A stretch of DNA of 64,000 bases from Cladorhizidae sp. MBARI D1340-BT2 (GCA_028752905.1 JAQNBH010000017.1:38959929-39023928); one strand, 5' to 3'; positions 1 through 11,832 are shown, counted from the first letter of the stretch. Notes: a model not told the origin generated them from the sequence alone. Numbers and translations: made by a program.

Positions 1-540
1 CAAAGGAGTAGAAATCTTTGACAAAAGCAGAGCCACATGCCTGGCAACAGACTGGTCCAAGGATGGGATTGGCAACTGGTTATTCCAAAAGCACTGTCAT
101 TGCCCATCCAGGGACCTATTCTGTTGCAAGACAGGCTGGAAGATAACACTTGTTGGCAGCAGATTCACCCATGGTGCAGAATCTAGGTATGCCCCCATAG
201 AAGGCCCTAGCAGTCGCCGATGCCCTGGATAAAACCAGACATTTCATCCTAGGCTGCACCCACCTTACCATCGCAGCAGACCACCGGCCACTGCTGAAGA
301 TCCTGGGGGACAGGTCACTGGACAAGATCAGCAACACACGGCTCAGGAACCTGAAAGAAAAGACACTCAGATACCGGTTCAACATCATTCACATCCCTGG
401 GGTCAAAAACAAGACATCAGATGCCCTGTCCAGATACCCCTCAGGGCCACCACACCCAGCGAAGATGACCCTCCCTGACGACATCCACTGGGTTGATTAC
501 CAACCACAGCAGCTACCAACCTGCATCCCATCTAGACTGA
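1..540 (+). pseudogene. RNase H end of Gyp-E2 pol
   Basis: The translated fragments match the RNase H region of Gyp-E: ATDWSK (catalytic Asp) near position 45, SRFTHGAESRYAP near 155-190, and a DHRPLLKI-like stretch near 280-300. The frame breaks near 200 (a TAG directly after the AP residues) and again later. The catalytic Glu region is disrupted. No function is likely. Confidence 0.7.
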
Positions 541-580
541 TGGCAGGCATCCCCACAGTGAATCTCACTCCATCTCACAA

Positions 581-2000
581 TTGGTAGAATCCACAATTTT
601 GGACTCGCTAATGGCAGCCCTGGAGTCGATCAAGCCCATAGACTGGGAGCAGGTTCAAACGGCCACCTCATCTGACCAAGACATGTGCCTCCTCCTCTCC
701 ACAATCGAGGAGGGTTTCCCAGAGGACAGACTCGTCCCACACAACATCCGGGTATTCCATAGAATCAGACACAATCTATACTCCATTGATGGAGTAGTGG
801 TATATGGCGACCGACTTGTGATACCATCAGCATTAAGGCCAACCTGCCTGATGGCCCTACATGCAGCCCACCAGGGGACCTCATTGATGACATCAAAGGC
901 AGAGACATCAATATATTGGCCTGGCATCAACAAGGACATCAAGACCACCAGACAGGAAAGCAGCAGCTGCAACAGGATGGCTCCATCTCAGGCAGCCCTA
1001 CCCCCAACCACACCTGTCTCACCAGCATACCCATTCCAATACCTATGTGCAGACTATTTTCACCACCTGAGAAGGTCATACTGGTCATTATTGACCAGTA
1101 CTCTAACTGGCCTATTGTGTCCCTTGCATCTAATGTCAAGGTCTCATCAGCATACTCCAAACCACATTCTCCACATATGGCATACCAAAAGAACTAGCCA
1201 CAGATGGTGGACCAGAATTCGCGTCATACCTCACCAAGACCTTCCTCAAGAACTGGGGGGTGCATCACCGGCTGAGCTCAGTAGCGTTTCCCCACAGCAA
1301 TTGCCGAGCAGAGGTGGGGGTTAAAATGGTAAAAAGGAAACTTGCAGACAACACCAAGCCAGATGGGAAGATAGATTTAGACACCTTCCAACAGGCCATC
1401 CTCCAATATAGGAATACCCCTGACTCGACAACGAAACAATCTCCGGCCAACTAGATCTTCGGCAGAACAATCCGAGACCTCATTCCCATCCTCCCTGGGA
1501 AGTACAAGCATCTACAACCTTGGAAGGACCTGCTAGACTCAAGGGAAACTGCACTTACACACAGGCACCAAGATACCCAGGACAGATGGACCCTCCAACC
1601 AGGCCTCTGACCCCACTCAAGGTTGGTGACCACGTGAGGGTACAAAACCAAGTAGGCCACCACCCCACCAAATGAGACAGGACTGGCTCTGTAATAGAGG
1701 TGCACCAATACCACCAATACCTAGTCAGACTTGATGGCTCCGGTCGCACAACACTGAGGAACAGAAGATTCCTGAGGGTCTACACCCCCATCTACCAACC
1801 AATACCAAGAAACACCTCTACTCCCAAGACTCAGGCTCCAACACTGCAGGAGAGCAACTCCCCAACCCGATCTACCACCCCGCCTCCACCAGAGATCTCG
1901 AACCCAAGCCAACCGATCCAGACTCCAGCATCACCAGCCGCCCCCCTCATTCAGAAACAGGGCAGCCTCCCCACCACTCCGAAGATCCACCAGAGATAGG
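581..2000 (+). pseudogene. Integrase and C-terminal tail of Gyp-E2 pol
   Basis: An open stretch at 581-1324 covers the linker before integrase, the N-terminal zinc region (LHAAHQGTS, then a Cys pair near 960-975) and the first catalytic Asp in LCADYFHH (near 1050). A frameshift follows. The next catalytic block DGGPEF lies near 1203-1222 in another frame, and the Glu-bearing RAEVGVK block near 1305-1325 in a third. The C-terminal part (about 1690-2000) has the YHQYLVRLDG and RNRRFLR motifs, then a Pro/Thr-rich tail ending in TAG at 1997-1999. This is a dead copy of the same reading frame that is intact at 50616-55658. Confidence 0.75.
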
Positions 2001-2057
2001 AAACCACCGGACCGGTTAACTCAGCCTTTATGGCATACATAAAGACTTGGAGGGAGA

Positions 2058-2272
2058 TAGACAATACTGTGCAATAGCTAGATTAACATTATACACTAGC
2101 TGTAGACACATCCTCATACACGACCCTTTACCCATTATTGCCATACATGTACTCATGTGCAGAACATCAATACTGCCAGTTAATACCAGCATTGCTACTC
2201 TTAAGAACCTATTTATACCTAGTTGCATCTTTGATCAAATGAGCAATAGCTCTATTATCTATCGATCTATCT
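2058..2272 (+). repeat. 3' LTR of Gyp-E2 (about 215 bp)
   Basis: The LTR begins TAGACAAT directly after a purine-rich tract (GGAGGGAGA), exactly as in Gyp-E, and probably ends at ATCTATCTA near 2272. It is longer and much diverged from the 171-172-bp Gyp-E LTR. It keeps a TTTACCC block and a CAGTTAAT block, which lines up with CAGTTGAT, the predicted start of R in Gyp-E. The 3' boundary is approximate. Confidence 0.5.
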
Positions 2273-2286
2273 AATTAAAAATAAGT

Positions 2287-2836
2287 GGCTTGTGCCTCAT
2301 GTTCTAGCTAAAGCCTTAGCTCTAGTAGCCCTGCTATATAGCAAGCCCTTCTGTTGGCTCATGCCTCATGTTCTAGCTAAAGCCTTAGCTCTAGTAGCCC
2401 TGCTATGTAGCAAGCCCTTCTGTTGGCTCGTGCCTCATGTTCTAGCTAAAGCCTTAGCTCTAGTAGCCCTGGCCCTTCTGTTGGCTCGTGCCTCATGTTC
2501 TAGCTAAAGCCTTAGCTCTAGTAGCCTTGCTATATAGCAAGCCCTTCTGTTGGCTTGTGCCTCATGTTTTAGCTAAAGCCTTAGCTTTAGTAGCCCTGCT
2601 ATATAGCAAGCCCTTCTGTTGGCTTGTGCCTCATGTCTAGCTAAAGCCTTAGCCCTGCTATATAGCAAGCCCTTCTGTTGGCTTGTGCCTCATGTTCTAG
2701 CTAAAGCCTTAGCTCTAGTAGTCCTGCTATATAGCAAGCCCTTCTGTTGGCTTGTGCCTCATGTCTAGCTAAAGCCTTAGCTCTTTCTGTTGGCTTGTAC
2801 CTCAAGTTCTAGCTAAAGCTTTAGCTCTAAGCCATA
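2287..2836. repeat. 69-bp minisatellite (about 8 copies)
   Basis: A unit of about 69 bp is repeated head to tail. It begins GGCTTGTGCCTCATGTTCTA and contains AGCTAAAGCCTTAGCT, an imperfect palindrome. Several copies carry internal deletions, for example around 2470-2490 and 2640-2660. Because 69 is divisible by three, the first copies stay open in one frame; I do not regard that as a gene. Confidence 0.95.
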
Positions 2837-4959
2837 TATTTAGTCTGTATCCCATGTCCTGTCAGACTTCTGATATCAAGAACAAAGAAGCTTGTCCTGG
2901 GTATGACTCTCCACTATGTAGTGCTTGAGTTCCAACACTAGTGCATGTTTGTATAGCTAGTAAAGTTATATACTTGTAAAAGTTGGCAACAATCATATTC
3001 CAAATAAATATAGCACTGACAAGTGAGAAGTGACGCACAGAGTTAAACTAGCCACTCAAATTACTATAGTGCAGTGAAGAGGACATAGTTAATTAGCATA
3101 CACACAAAATCACTACACACAACTCAATGGCACCAGAAGTTTGGCAGCAAGGAAGTTAGCAGTCCACACGGAGAAGACAATGGCAGTTAATTGTAGTTAC
3201 AATGCTTGATGCCACCCCCTTGATTTTGCTCCACGATATCTAAGATGCATGCTAGAAGTGGGTCAATGCAAGTTGGTTTTGGTGTGACTCAGGAGGTTCT
3301 GGTGCCTTTGTCAAGGACCTATGGCGAAAACTATTGGGAAGCATCAAAGGAGCCATTATCATTCCGATTCCTCCTGCAGGCTGACAATTCAGAGAGGAAA
3401 TACTGCCTCAATGCTAGGGTCAATGAACCAGGATTTCGGACAGTTTTTAATCGATTTATAATTTTTATGCGATAATACTTCTTCTGTATGAACACCGTGA
3501 CTTCATATGGAATTTTTTTATGAAGCAGTTTTGTCTTGCTTTCCTTAGGTTAGCAATATTTCAGTATTTATACTATTCAGAAATGCATTTGTAATATGAC
3601 CTTTCACTATTAAACTGTTTTGTTTTTCATATAGTCGGCAGCTGACTACTTTAATGACGACTATCTTCTTTTACAAAATAAATTCCAGACTGAGCAATCT
3701 CGTAGCTTCAGGTCTACATTCCTGTTGAAGTTTTGATTCTCAGGTGTAAATGGATGTGCAGTACCTCTTTCAAGAAGCAGTTTCTTCATCTGCTGGTTAT
3801 ATCTATTATGAGGTCTCCTCCCATGAGATCAGTCAGTAATGTTTCCATGAATGTTTGATGCAATGTATGATGGCTTCCTTAGCTCTCCTTTCTTGCAGAT
3901 ATACGACTTCTGGAGATGAAGATGAAAAGAAAGAATCTAAGGTATTGGAAGTCTATTTGGAACTAAAAGAAGCTGAACCAATGCTTAGGCTGCAAATAAG
4001 CTACTAACATGTGTTGTGGCCGAGATATAAGTTTTGTTGTTTTGTTGTTTTGTTGTTTTTAGCTTATAACTTTCAAGAAGTTCAAAAAGTCGACTAAACC
4101 ATCAGGAAGACCACACTTCCTGACAAATTGTAGCTAATACATAAAGCCATGGCAAACATCGTTCATACCCCTCAATTAGGTAATGCATCGTGGCCTGCCT
4201 AGCTGTGTGTGCCATTTGAGAGCAGCCATTAATCAGAGGCCTTCTCGATTATTTTAGCTTGCAAGCATTCGGCATGATATGCAAGCAATCTTTGACAGGG
4301 TTTTGATCAGGTGACAATGGCCCTGTTTGTGCATAAATATTCAATGTGGAGTATTTATGATTCGTGTCATTTTCTGAGTCTGGTCCTTCCAGAAGGGATC
4401 ATTACAAGTTTCTCTCTGTCTTCATTGTACAGTTTGGCTGTCTCACTAGCAGTAGTAGATTCTGTATTTTATTGGCTGCTCCTCACATAGACTTGTAGTG
4501 GATGTGATCTCTAAGCTATATATTACCTTCATAGAAATATGACATAGACATCAATAACTTGATGGGTAATTAATGCTCACATATTTGGTTGTTCTATGAT
4601 GGATTACCTCTGCTATTCTGCTTGCCGAATCATATTATGATACAAATGTAATTGGCTATGTGTATGTGAATTGAAATGCAATGGTGCATACAATTTTGCT
4701 CAAGAGAGTAACAATACATGCTTTACTCGAGGGTACAGAGTGATTAATGGCATGACCTATTTGAGGGGAAAACTTGGAAGTTACCACTCTCCCACTTATC
4801 CACCTCCCAATTGTTCAGCTTACTTTAATGTTCAGAAGTTAAGGCAGTAAGAGGAAAATTATATTTATGGGACAGGACAGCAATAGCAATAAGCAATGTT
4901 TGTGTGTCATAACATCATTTGCTCACTACATTCATTCTCTCTTAATTATTTTTATGCAG
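2837..4959. other. Non-coding or unrecognised stretch
   Basis: This is AT-rich DNA with no gene I can identify. A 76-codon open stretch at 3245-3475 lacks recognisable motifs. A short TTTTGTTGTTT repeat lies near 4032-4060. The part near 4600-4800 may hold decayed or real upstream exons of the receptor gene that follows, but I cannot place splice sites with confidence. Confidence 0.4.
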
Positions 4960-5587
4960 CTGTTTACCCAGAAATCTTATTGTTAATTGGCTGGCTTACA
5001 TGGGGCCAATATTAGCTATTGTACTCTTCAACTCTGTGATCTTCATTAAAATCATCGTTGTAATACTTAAACATACACGAAGAGTGCTGGCTGATAAGAA
5101 GAAATCCATGGATTTAAAAGCAATTCTTCATCTCGTGATCTGTTTTTCTGGGATAATGTTCTTATTGGGAATCCCATTGTTAATCGCTATTTGCACCAAT
5201 GCTATCGTTGAATTCCGCAAATCTGGTAGAGTTGTCTTCAATTTCTTCCTTACTTTTCAAGGTTTCATCATGTTTTTGTTCATGTGCATCCGGCACAAAG
5301 ACACAAGAGAGTCTTGGAGAAATTTCCTGACATCTGAACTCCACAATCGTATTTTGAATTGGAACAAGAAGATCAAAGGAATGTATAAAAACAACAGAAA
5401 AAGACAATCAGCTGGCAATGTTCCAACCATAGATATAGAGTTGGGTGATACTTCTGCTGGCAGGAAAAAACATTCCAAAATAGATCCTAAGGCAGCACAT
5501 CATGGAAAAGATGACGTGAACAGGACTTATCCAGTACTTTTGTTGGAAACAGCGGTGGTGATGGCTATGAGGGAGAGCATGATGTAA
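4960..5587 (+). CDS. Adhesion-type GPCR, C-terminal exon (TM5-TM7 and tail)
   Basis: The exon follows a pyrimidine-rich acceptor ending in TATGCAG at 4957-4959 and runs open to TAA at 5585-5587. Reading from the splice site gives a Cys-Leu-Pro start and an NWLAYMGPI block. That is the extracellular-loop-2 to TM5 signature of family B2/adhesion receptors. A second hydrophobic segment (TM6, about 5115-5195, FSGIMFLLGIPLLI) is followed by a third (TM7, about 5235-5290, with FQGFIMFLFMCIRH). A basic and polar cytoplasmic tail of about 100 residues ends the protein. The ligand-binding ectodomain, GAIN/GPS region and TM1-4 would lie in upstream exons that I cannot locate. Family assignment is from the TM5 and TM7 motifs; the ligand and signalling partner are unknown. 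Confidence 0.7.
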
Positions 5588-7190
5588 GAGACTTAAAAAG
5601 TGAATGCATTGTAAATAAAAGTGGAGGAAGAATCCAATGTCTGCAAGTAGTATTTATAGCATAACTCTATAAATTAATAACTCTATCAATGAATATAAAA
5701 TTGTGGATAATTATAACATAATTATTAGCTTTGGGAGGATCATTAAAGATTGTCCAAGAAAATACTATGTTTTATATAATTACATAATTATTACATAATT
5801 ATTAGCTTTGGGAGGATCATTAAAGATTGTCCAAGAAAATACTATGTTTTATATAACTTCACCATGATTTTTCTAGCAAAAGGTTAATTTTAACATTAAG
5901 AAATGAAGATGAATACGGTTCAGAATATGTTAATTCCACCACATTTCTTCAAAATTTAGAGCTCTACATCAACATGATCTGTGAAGAGGATGTAACCTTA
6001 TCAAAAATAATGCATATAAATATTTTCAACAAAGACTCATAACTGTAATACTCGTGTAAACCTAAAGTGAAATAGTGGCTGCATTTTTTCATTATGGAAG
6101 CATGTCAAGGTAAAAACTCCCAGAACAGGAAAGCTATTAAAAAAAAAAATTTAAGTTCTCCTAAACTGGCCAACTCTGTGATGATTAGTACTATACACAA
6201 TGGAGATTGTGGCTCACTCTGACCAATTTTATATACATTCTAGTGGTCCACCCAGAAATCATCCCAGAAACCATCGATGGGACATCCATAGTGTAACTAA
6301 TGGGAAACCAACCTCTCATCACCCCTGGAAGCCCCTAAGATCAACCTATTAAGCTGGTCCCCAACTCGCTGCCATCCTAAGATTTTTTTTCGGATTTCAC
6401 AGTGCATATCCCATTAAAGAGTTAATCTGCCAACAGACAGGATTGTTATGCAAATTTATTTTTAATAATGTAAATATTACAAAGTAAAACTGCTTACTGA
6501 TGTTTGGCTGAGAAGCTAGCTGAGGGATGGACCCATAGAGCCTCAACAGACGCGAGTAGTAGCTAGTAAGTTGCAGATTTTAATATTTTTAAGTTGATAT
6601 GAAGAACATGTCTAAGGCCATTGGAAAGAACTCCATTAACTGTTCGAGGTATGCTAAGGCACTTGAGAGTATCAATCTGGGCTCCCACCTGGAAAAAATA
6701 CACCAAACTTGGAAATATTGTGTAGTAGAGTGTGTATATTATAAGTAGACAATTTATAGTAGCATAGAAAAGTATGCCTGATGAACATCGATAGTAATCA
6801 CAAGGTTGGATCCATGATTTTGATAGGGTGTGGCTAGTAATGCTCTTTTTTTGGTTTGTGATCCAGGATTATTATTTTATTATAATATACCTCTGACATA
6901 ATTTCTAGTGCCAAAAAATGATATTAGAACATTTAATGATCTTAGCATTTTTTTGGACATTTAAAAATTCTCTAGTTTAATTAAGTGGATTCACTAACCA
7001 CATATAGGCAGAGTTCGTGTAACCATGTACAGCTATATCTCATTCACTACCTCATGATTAATTATAGATCTGATGCTCTGCTATAAATGGTATATAATGT
7101 TGATATTGGGTGAGAGAATTGAAAAAGGAGAAGGTCATTTCAAATTGTCTCTGCAAATAATATTAACCAAAAAAGTTTAAGTAATCCAAT
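5588..7190. other. AT-rich intergenic DNA with one local duplication
   Basis: No coding signal is visible. A 66-bp segment starting ACATAATTATTAGCTTTGG at 5716 is repeated at 5793 with a period of 77 bp. An A-run lies at 6139-6148. Nothing else is recognisable. Confidence 0.6.
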
Positions 7191-7196
7191 ATGAGG

Positions 7197-7232
7197 CTGA
7201 TGAAGACTAGAGCAGCATCTAGTCGAAACGTC
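7197..7232 (+). ncRNA. Hammerhead ribozyme core, probably part of a retroelement
   Basis: The sequence has the three hammerhead elements in order. CTGATGA is at 7197-7203. Stem II is GACTAG/CTAGTC at 7205-7210 and 7219-7224, with loop AGCAGCAT. GAAA is at 7225-7228, then C-G and the cleavage triplet GTC ending at 7232. Stem III is only two base pairs with no loop, the form described for Penelope-like and small non-autonomous hammerhead retroelements, which are thought to act as dimers. Stem I is not well formed here: the bases before CTGATGA do not pair with those after GTC. This copy is therefore probably truncated or inactive. Confidence 0.6.
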
Positions 7233-7300
7233 GAGTGAATTAAATTTAAGTTGATTATTGAGAAGGTGATTTTAATGCTATTATGTCAACTGAGAGTTCA
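7197..7300 (+). repeat. Hammerhead-bearing interspersed repeat, copy 1
   Basis: The stretch after the ribozyme core (GAGTGAATTAAATTTAAGTT, then GAGAAGGTGATTTTAATG, then ATTATGTCAACTGAGAG) recurs near 37740-37925 in both orientations. This marks it as an interspersed repeat. The 3' limit is approximate. Confidence 0.6.
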
Positions 7301-8479
7301 TTAAGAGGCTTATTGTTTTCTGCTATATACTGTAAGAGGTGGAACTGTTGGGGCTAGTCTGTCATTGGCCGGATGATTCATTGACTATCACAAACTCCTA
7401 CAGGGAAGATCTAAAATAACAAAACAAACAAAGTAAAAATACATCACCATTAGAACTCTCAAGGAACTCTCAGCTGCCACCACTTTCCAAAACTATGACA
7501 GCCATTTTCAGACATTCTGCCCAGAGAAGACAGACAGGTTCCATCAATGGAATGCTTAATATCTTAACTTGTGACAAGCACAGGGTGACTCTATGGGTTC
7601 GAGGGATGGGAGAGTATATGCATTATTACAATTCCCAAATATACTCCTGTCAAATGATAATTTGCAATAAATTGACGATGGAATAGGTCTTGTGCATAGA
7701 CCATTGACACTCAACCACAATATTAAGTCAACACAATCAAGATGGAAGGCACACCACGTGCATTGTTTTCTTAAGTACCGTGTAGACATTTGCATATCCA
7801 AACCCTATGGGAACCATCCTTGTTTGGATGTGTGAATGTTGAAGCAGTTGTACTAAATAGGAATGCGATCAACAAATAATTGCAGGGCCAGCTGTTTTAC
7901 ACAGTTAAAGTGGAGGATACACATGGAGGAAGGTTAGTCTGGCTTGATCTTTTTGAAAATGAAGCAGATGAGACTTGAAGGGCACCTGTGTATTTAGCTA
8001 ACAGGTATAATATTGTTTCAGTGCTACTGTAATAACAAGTGATTGCTGCAGAGTCAGGTACATACCACAGTACTATGTAGAAATTCTGTAGTATATAGGG
8101 CTTGAATTAAGGAGACCATAGTACTCCTGATAAGTGAGAGCAGGTTATGCTAGGGCCTAATGTATATACAAAGTCGAGAGAGCAACTCCCATGGCTGTGT
8201 TAATAAGGTATACATGCTGGCACAACTAGCAAATTCATGATTGTCCTTGGTTCCATTGATCTTGCCACAGTAGATCTGCACGCACGCACTTTATCTTCCC
8301 AACCACCAAGTTTTAATCCAATACCACCATCAATGTCTGTAATTTCAAACATTTCGAACGCGAACTTTCCCAATGATTATTAATACAAATTTGAGAATGA
8401 ACACAATTGCTGTTCATGTTTGATAAAGTGAACACAAGACTAAAATATGCGAACAACAAGCATAACATACTAGCAGTGT
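7301..8479. other. Intergenic DNA, nothing recognised
   Basis: No coding region, RNA gene or repeat is recognised. Short open stretches at 7495-7686 (+) and 7556-7801 (-) show no motifs. Confidence 0.5.
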
Positions 8480-9740
8480 GAGGCACTCATGCTGAACATA
8501 AATGTCTACCACTTCAATGGCAACATCTTCATTAGCTGTGCCCGCACTATGACACACCCTCATCTCTATATCATCTGTGGTGGGCTGTGGCAGCTGCTTG
8601 TAAAACCAAGAGGAGGAGTGTTAAAGGAACAGCATGCGGTTCTGAGGCCCACAACCAGCGCCGTCCCACAGAGGGTCATCAGGGCGGAATAACCCATGAA
8701 GACGTACACTAGCAGAATTACTGATTGCAGGTGTATCACAGAAATAATCATCACCAACAAATGATGGAATAGGTACGTCAGAACTTGATGTGGCAGGGTC
8801 ACATTTAGATATAGGATTCTGGTCATCATCATTGTGTGCACCAGCAAATGTCCAGATGTGTTGTCTTGATGACTTTCCATGAGTGAGACTCACACCATTC
8901 ACATAATTGCTCTCTATGTTATCATATAAACTTCTAAAAGCATTTAGAGTTCCCACTTGGTATGCCTCACTCTCCCACACACCTTAGAATATCCAGTACC
9001 AGCCACAGAGAATGTATCTGAAGAACAAAGTCCTGCATCAGAGTTTGCTGTTCTACATGTTCGGCATGGAGTTATGTTCAGTCTGAGACTACTGGGACAC
9101 GGAGTAGTGTTGTCTCTCATGTCAAGTTCAGCCACTCTCATCCACCCACCAGTGGTATTACCACATGATGTGGTCATGTCACAGTAGACATGGACAGCAT
9201 AGCCACTGGAGGATCTGACATGGTAGTAGCCTGAAGGAGAAGAGGAAGAAAGCTTCTGAATAGCAGCACAAGAAGACACCTATCCAAATAAAATACCAAT
9301 AGATTCATCAGTAGCATTATTCAACCGTACATCAATAGTGCTTTCTAGTGGTTGAATACTTGCAACTAGCCTGGCGATGTTGACAAAATTATTCTCCTTG
9401 CTAGGTGAGGTTGACTGGAGTAGAGCCGTTTCTCTGTTCAGCTTGAAAATTGCAAATAACTGCTGCAGTGAGGAGAGAAACAACCATTCAGCTGAGCTAA
9501 TAAGCAGATGAACATTACTCCAATTCTTTTTATGGTTGGAATTTTTGTCTTGTTTTCAGATTCATTATCTATGTAGGATGAGACTGGAACAGAGGTACCA
9601 GTAGTGTGGTCAACTATTTCATAAATAGGAGTAGCAGAATAGCTAACATTGTTCACTGTATCAAAACAGAGATCACACTCTTTAGCTTTATCAGCAGTCA
9701 TCTTCAAAATATTTTTAGCGATAGAAGGGAGCCTCACATG
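8480..9740 (-). pseudogene. Fibrinogen-like secreted protein gene, frameshifted and truncated
   Basis: The main exon reads leftward from about 9279. It begins just after TTTGGATAG, a good splice acceptor, with SSCAAIQ and continues through YYHV, YCDMTTSCG, GGWMRVAELDM and CGRV. A one-base loss near 8960-8970 shifts to the next frame, which carries NAFRS, VNGVSLTHG, RQHIWTFAGA, GDDYFCD and DPLWDGAGCGPQN. Two more single-base shifts near 8640 and 8605 precede CCSFNTPP, QLPQPTTDDIEMRVC and TANEDVAIEVV. This is the conserved layout of a fibrinogen-like family I know from sponge and cnidarian genomes. Possible upstream exons lie at 9283-9480 and 9520-9690. A retroelement fragment on the other strand begins near 9740, which may have cut off the 5' end. 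Three shifts in one exon argue for a pseudogene. Confidence 0.7.
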
Positions 9741-10060
9741 GGAGTGGCGGAAAACTTGATATTGCCGCGCATAGCGTATCGTTCGAATAGGAATGGGAAA
9801 CAACTCTTAAATAATCCTTTCAGAGCAGCAGGGGACAACCCCTGGGAAGTCAACCTGAAACTGAATGGCCAACCCATGGAATTCTGTATTGACACTGGAG
9901 CAGAAATAACTGTTATACCTCCACAATGCATCAGTAACTCTTGGCATCGCAGCAGATATTGAAAGGACCAGTCAAAACAAACTTCAAGTATGCAGCCAGT
10001 TCTCTTGGACTATCATGAGAGATGAGCAAGGAAACACAATGGGACATCTATGTAGGCAGC
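9740..10060 (+). pseudogene. Protease fragment of a K02A2.6-type gypsy element (Gyp-K, part 1)
   Basis: The open stretch up to 9959 reads NPWEVNLKLNG, then FCIDTGAEITVIP, an aspartic protease active site (D-T-G) typical of gypsy pol. The frame is lost after 9959. The fragment ends where the LTR of Gyp-A begins at 10061. Reverse transcriptase of the same element type resumes near 14391, so Gyp-A probably sits inside this element. The left junction with the fibrinogen-like gene is near 9740. Confidence 0.6.
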
Positions 10061-10637
10061 TGTCAGAGAATCCTACCTCTCTGACTGAAGCCAGGAATGT
10101 GACAGGTGTTGTTTACCAGTATAACAAAACAAATCATCACCTATATGGAAACCATGGTAATGTATGTGGGGACCATGAAGACACACCAGACAACACACAG
10201 AGTGCAGATGTAGCAGAGACAGAGCATGACATCTGATTGGTCCAAAAGGAGCCATTGGATTGGTCAGTGCAGATCAACCAAATGATCCAACCTGAACATT
10301 ATTAAAGGAACTGTAGTAGATAGATAAAAGAGAGAGAGTTAGAGAAGGAACTGAATTAAGAACTGAGAAAGAACTCTAGTAGAAAGGACTTAGGGTTATA
10401 TTAGCAATATTGGATGTTGGACTATTGTCTGTGCCGATTGGCTAGGCAACTCTTTTGTATATAATTATTTTACCTATTCCTTCTCGAGGATAAACAAAAA
10501 CCAGGTGGTTGTTGATTCCGGTCTGACAAGAGGGTTTAGTAGGCAGGGTAGTTTAAACCAAGGTCAGGCGTCGGGCTAAAGATTCGGACCCTCTCAGATC
10601 AAGGATATCATTGAGAGGAAGGGGATTTTTGGTTACA
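10061..10637 (+). repeat. 5' LTR of Gyp-A (577 bp, TGTCAG...GGTTACA)
   Basis: It begins TGTCAGAGAATCC, as does the 3' copy at 13851, and ends GGTTACA directly before the primer site. The two copies match closely up to the GGATAAACAA sequence near 10497. A TATATAATTATTTT stretch near 10458 and an upstream CCGATTGG (inverted CCAAT) near 10435 could be promoter elements. Confidence 0.85.
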
Positions 10638-10638
10638 T

Positions 10639-10656
10639 TGGTGGCAGCGGTGGGAT
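10639..10656 (+). promoter_or_regulatory. Primer-binding site, tRNA-Leu type
   Basis: TGGTGGCAGCGGTGGGAT follows the LTR after one base. It is the reverse complement of the 3' end, including CCA, of animal tRNA-Leu(AAG) as I remember it. Confidence 0.75.
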
Positions 10657-11073
10657 CTCTAGACGGTGTAGTTAGACATTCCCAAGTCAGATTCAAGTGA
10701 TTCTATGATAGAGCACTTAGTGCTAACTAGAGAAGTATCTAGTTAAAGTTTTGGCAAATCAGACCTAAGGTGAGAGGTTCTGAGGCTGTACAAATCAGAC
10801 TCGAGGTGAGGAGTTCTGACAAAGTATACCCCCAATTGTTGCGCTTGTGTTGCTTGTGGTTTTCTTTTGTGTTTTTTTTGTTTGTTGTTATTGATTTTTG
10901 TAAATAGTCAAGGAAACGGTCCAAGCTATCAAGGCTTAGAGGACTTGTGAAGCAAAACCTTGGGATAGGTTTTATTGTGTGTTTTATTTTATTCCGTCGG
11001 AAAAGGTGCATATTTCTGTTTTACTATTATTATGTTGCCAGAAGTTTTTTTCTTGCTTTTGCGTGTGCGCGCA

Positions 11074-11832
11074 TGGATGACTTACCCATTGCGATCAGGT
11101 GAACGTCCCTATAGGACGCAGTCACCACAGGAGATGAATATACAGAGGAGGAAGACAGTCCTCAACCTCAGGGAAGATTCGACCGGTTTATGGACAGATG
11201 GGCCGAATTGGAAGAGGTACGGGCTCAGAGAGAGGATGAACGTCGTGCCGAGGATCGTAGGCAGGCATTACAACAACAAGAACACTTGACTCAGCTCTTA
11301 GCAGTCCAGCCTGTTGCAACCCTAGCACCAGCAGCAGCACCTCAACCTCCCAAAATATACCTACAGAAATTCAGCGAAGGCACGGATGATATGGGTGCCT
11401 ACCTGGAGATGTTTGAAGCGACCGCCAGAGCGAATGGTTGGCAACTCATACATTGGGCAAACTACCTGAGAAGTTCCCTGTCTGGCCAAGGATTAATAGC
11501 AGTGGCAGCTCTCCAGGCCCATGACCAAACTGACTATGACCAAGTCAAGAGCCCTCCTGGACATCTACAAGTTGACCTCTGAGACCTACAGAACCAAAGT
11601 ATTTGACCGAGCGTTCGACATGACAAACCCAGATGGATGGTTTCAAGCTTATAAGCAGTCCTTCAATCAGTGGTTGGACTCCTCAGCAAAGATGGACAGA
11701 GATACCGTACTTTATGAACTTACTCTGAAGTGTCTTCCCAAGTGGCTGGAAGTGCAGATGTGCCGGTTAAACCCCGACACATACGAAGAACTAGGTGAAG
11801 CCGCGTGCAATGTTTTCCCAACCAACACCTAG
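11074..11832 (+). pseudogene. gag of Gyp-A
   Basis: Two overlapping open stretches (11190-11582 and 11521-11832) together give a gag-like protein. It has a charged, glutamine-rich N-terminal helix, an alanine/proline linker, then KFSEGTDDMGAYLEMFE and WFQAYKQSFNQWL. The last resembles the SCAN-like capsid region of gypsy gag proteins. A frame change is needed near 11550, so it is no longer functional. The start codon is uncertain. Confidence 0.6.

Larger units (their letters stand above)
1..2272 (+). mobile_element. Gyp-E2: 5'-truncated, decayed Ty3/gypsy element with 3' LTR
   Basis: This is the 3' part of a gypsy-type retrotransposon that starts before the window. Read across several frames, it gives the end of RNase H, integrase, a proline-rich tail, a purine tract (about 2049-2057) and a 3' LTR. 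It is clearly related over its whole length to the intact minus-strand element at 50408-55905; examples are the shared ATDWSK, CADYFHH and RNRRFLR stretches. The LTR start TAGACAAT is also shared. Many frameshifts and stops show it is dead. No 5' LTR is visible, so no target duplication can be tested. Confidence 0.85.

Noticed and set aside
2292..2507. Open stretch of repeated VLAKALALVALL
   Set aside because: Translation of the 69-bp minisatellite.
2287..2836. Regularly spaced repeats resembling a CRISPR array
   Set aside because: There are no unique spacers; the whole unit is repeated, and the DNA is eukaryotic.
3245..3475. 76-codon open stretch as a gene
   Set aside because: No motif, no splice signals I trust, and a length expected by chance.
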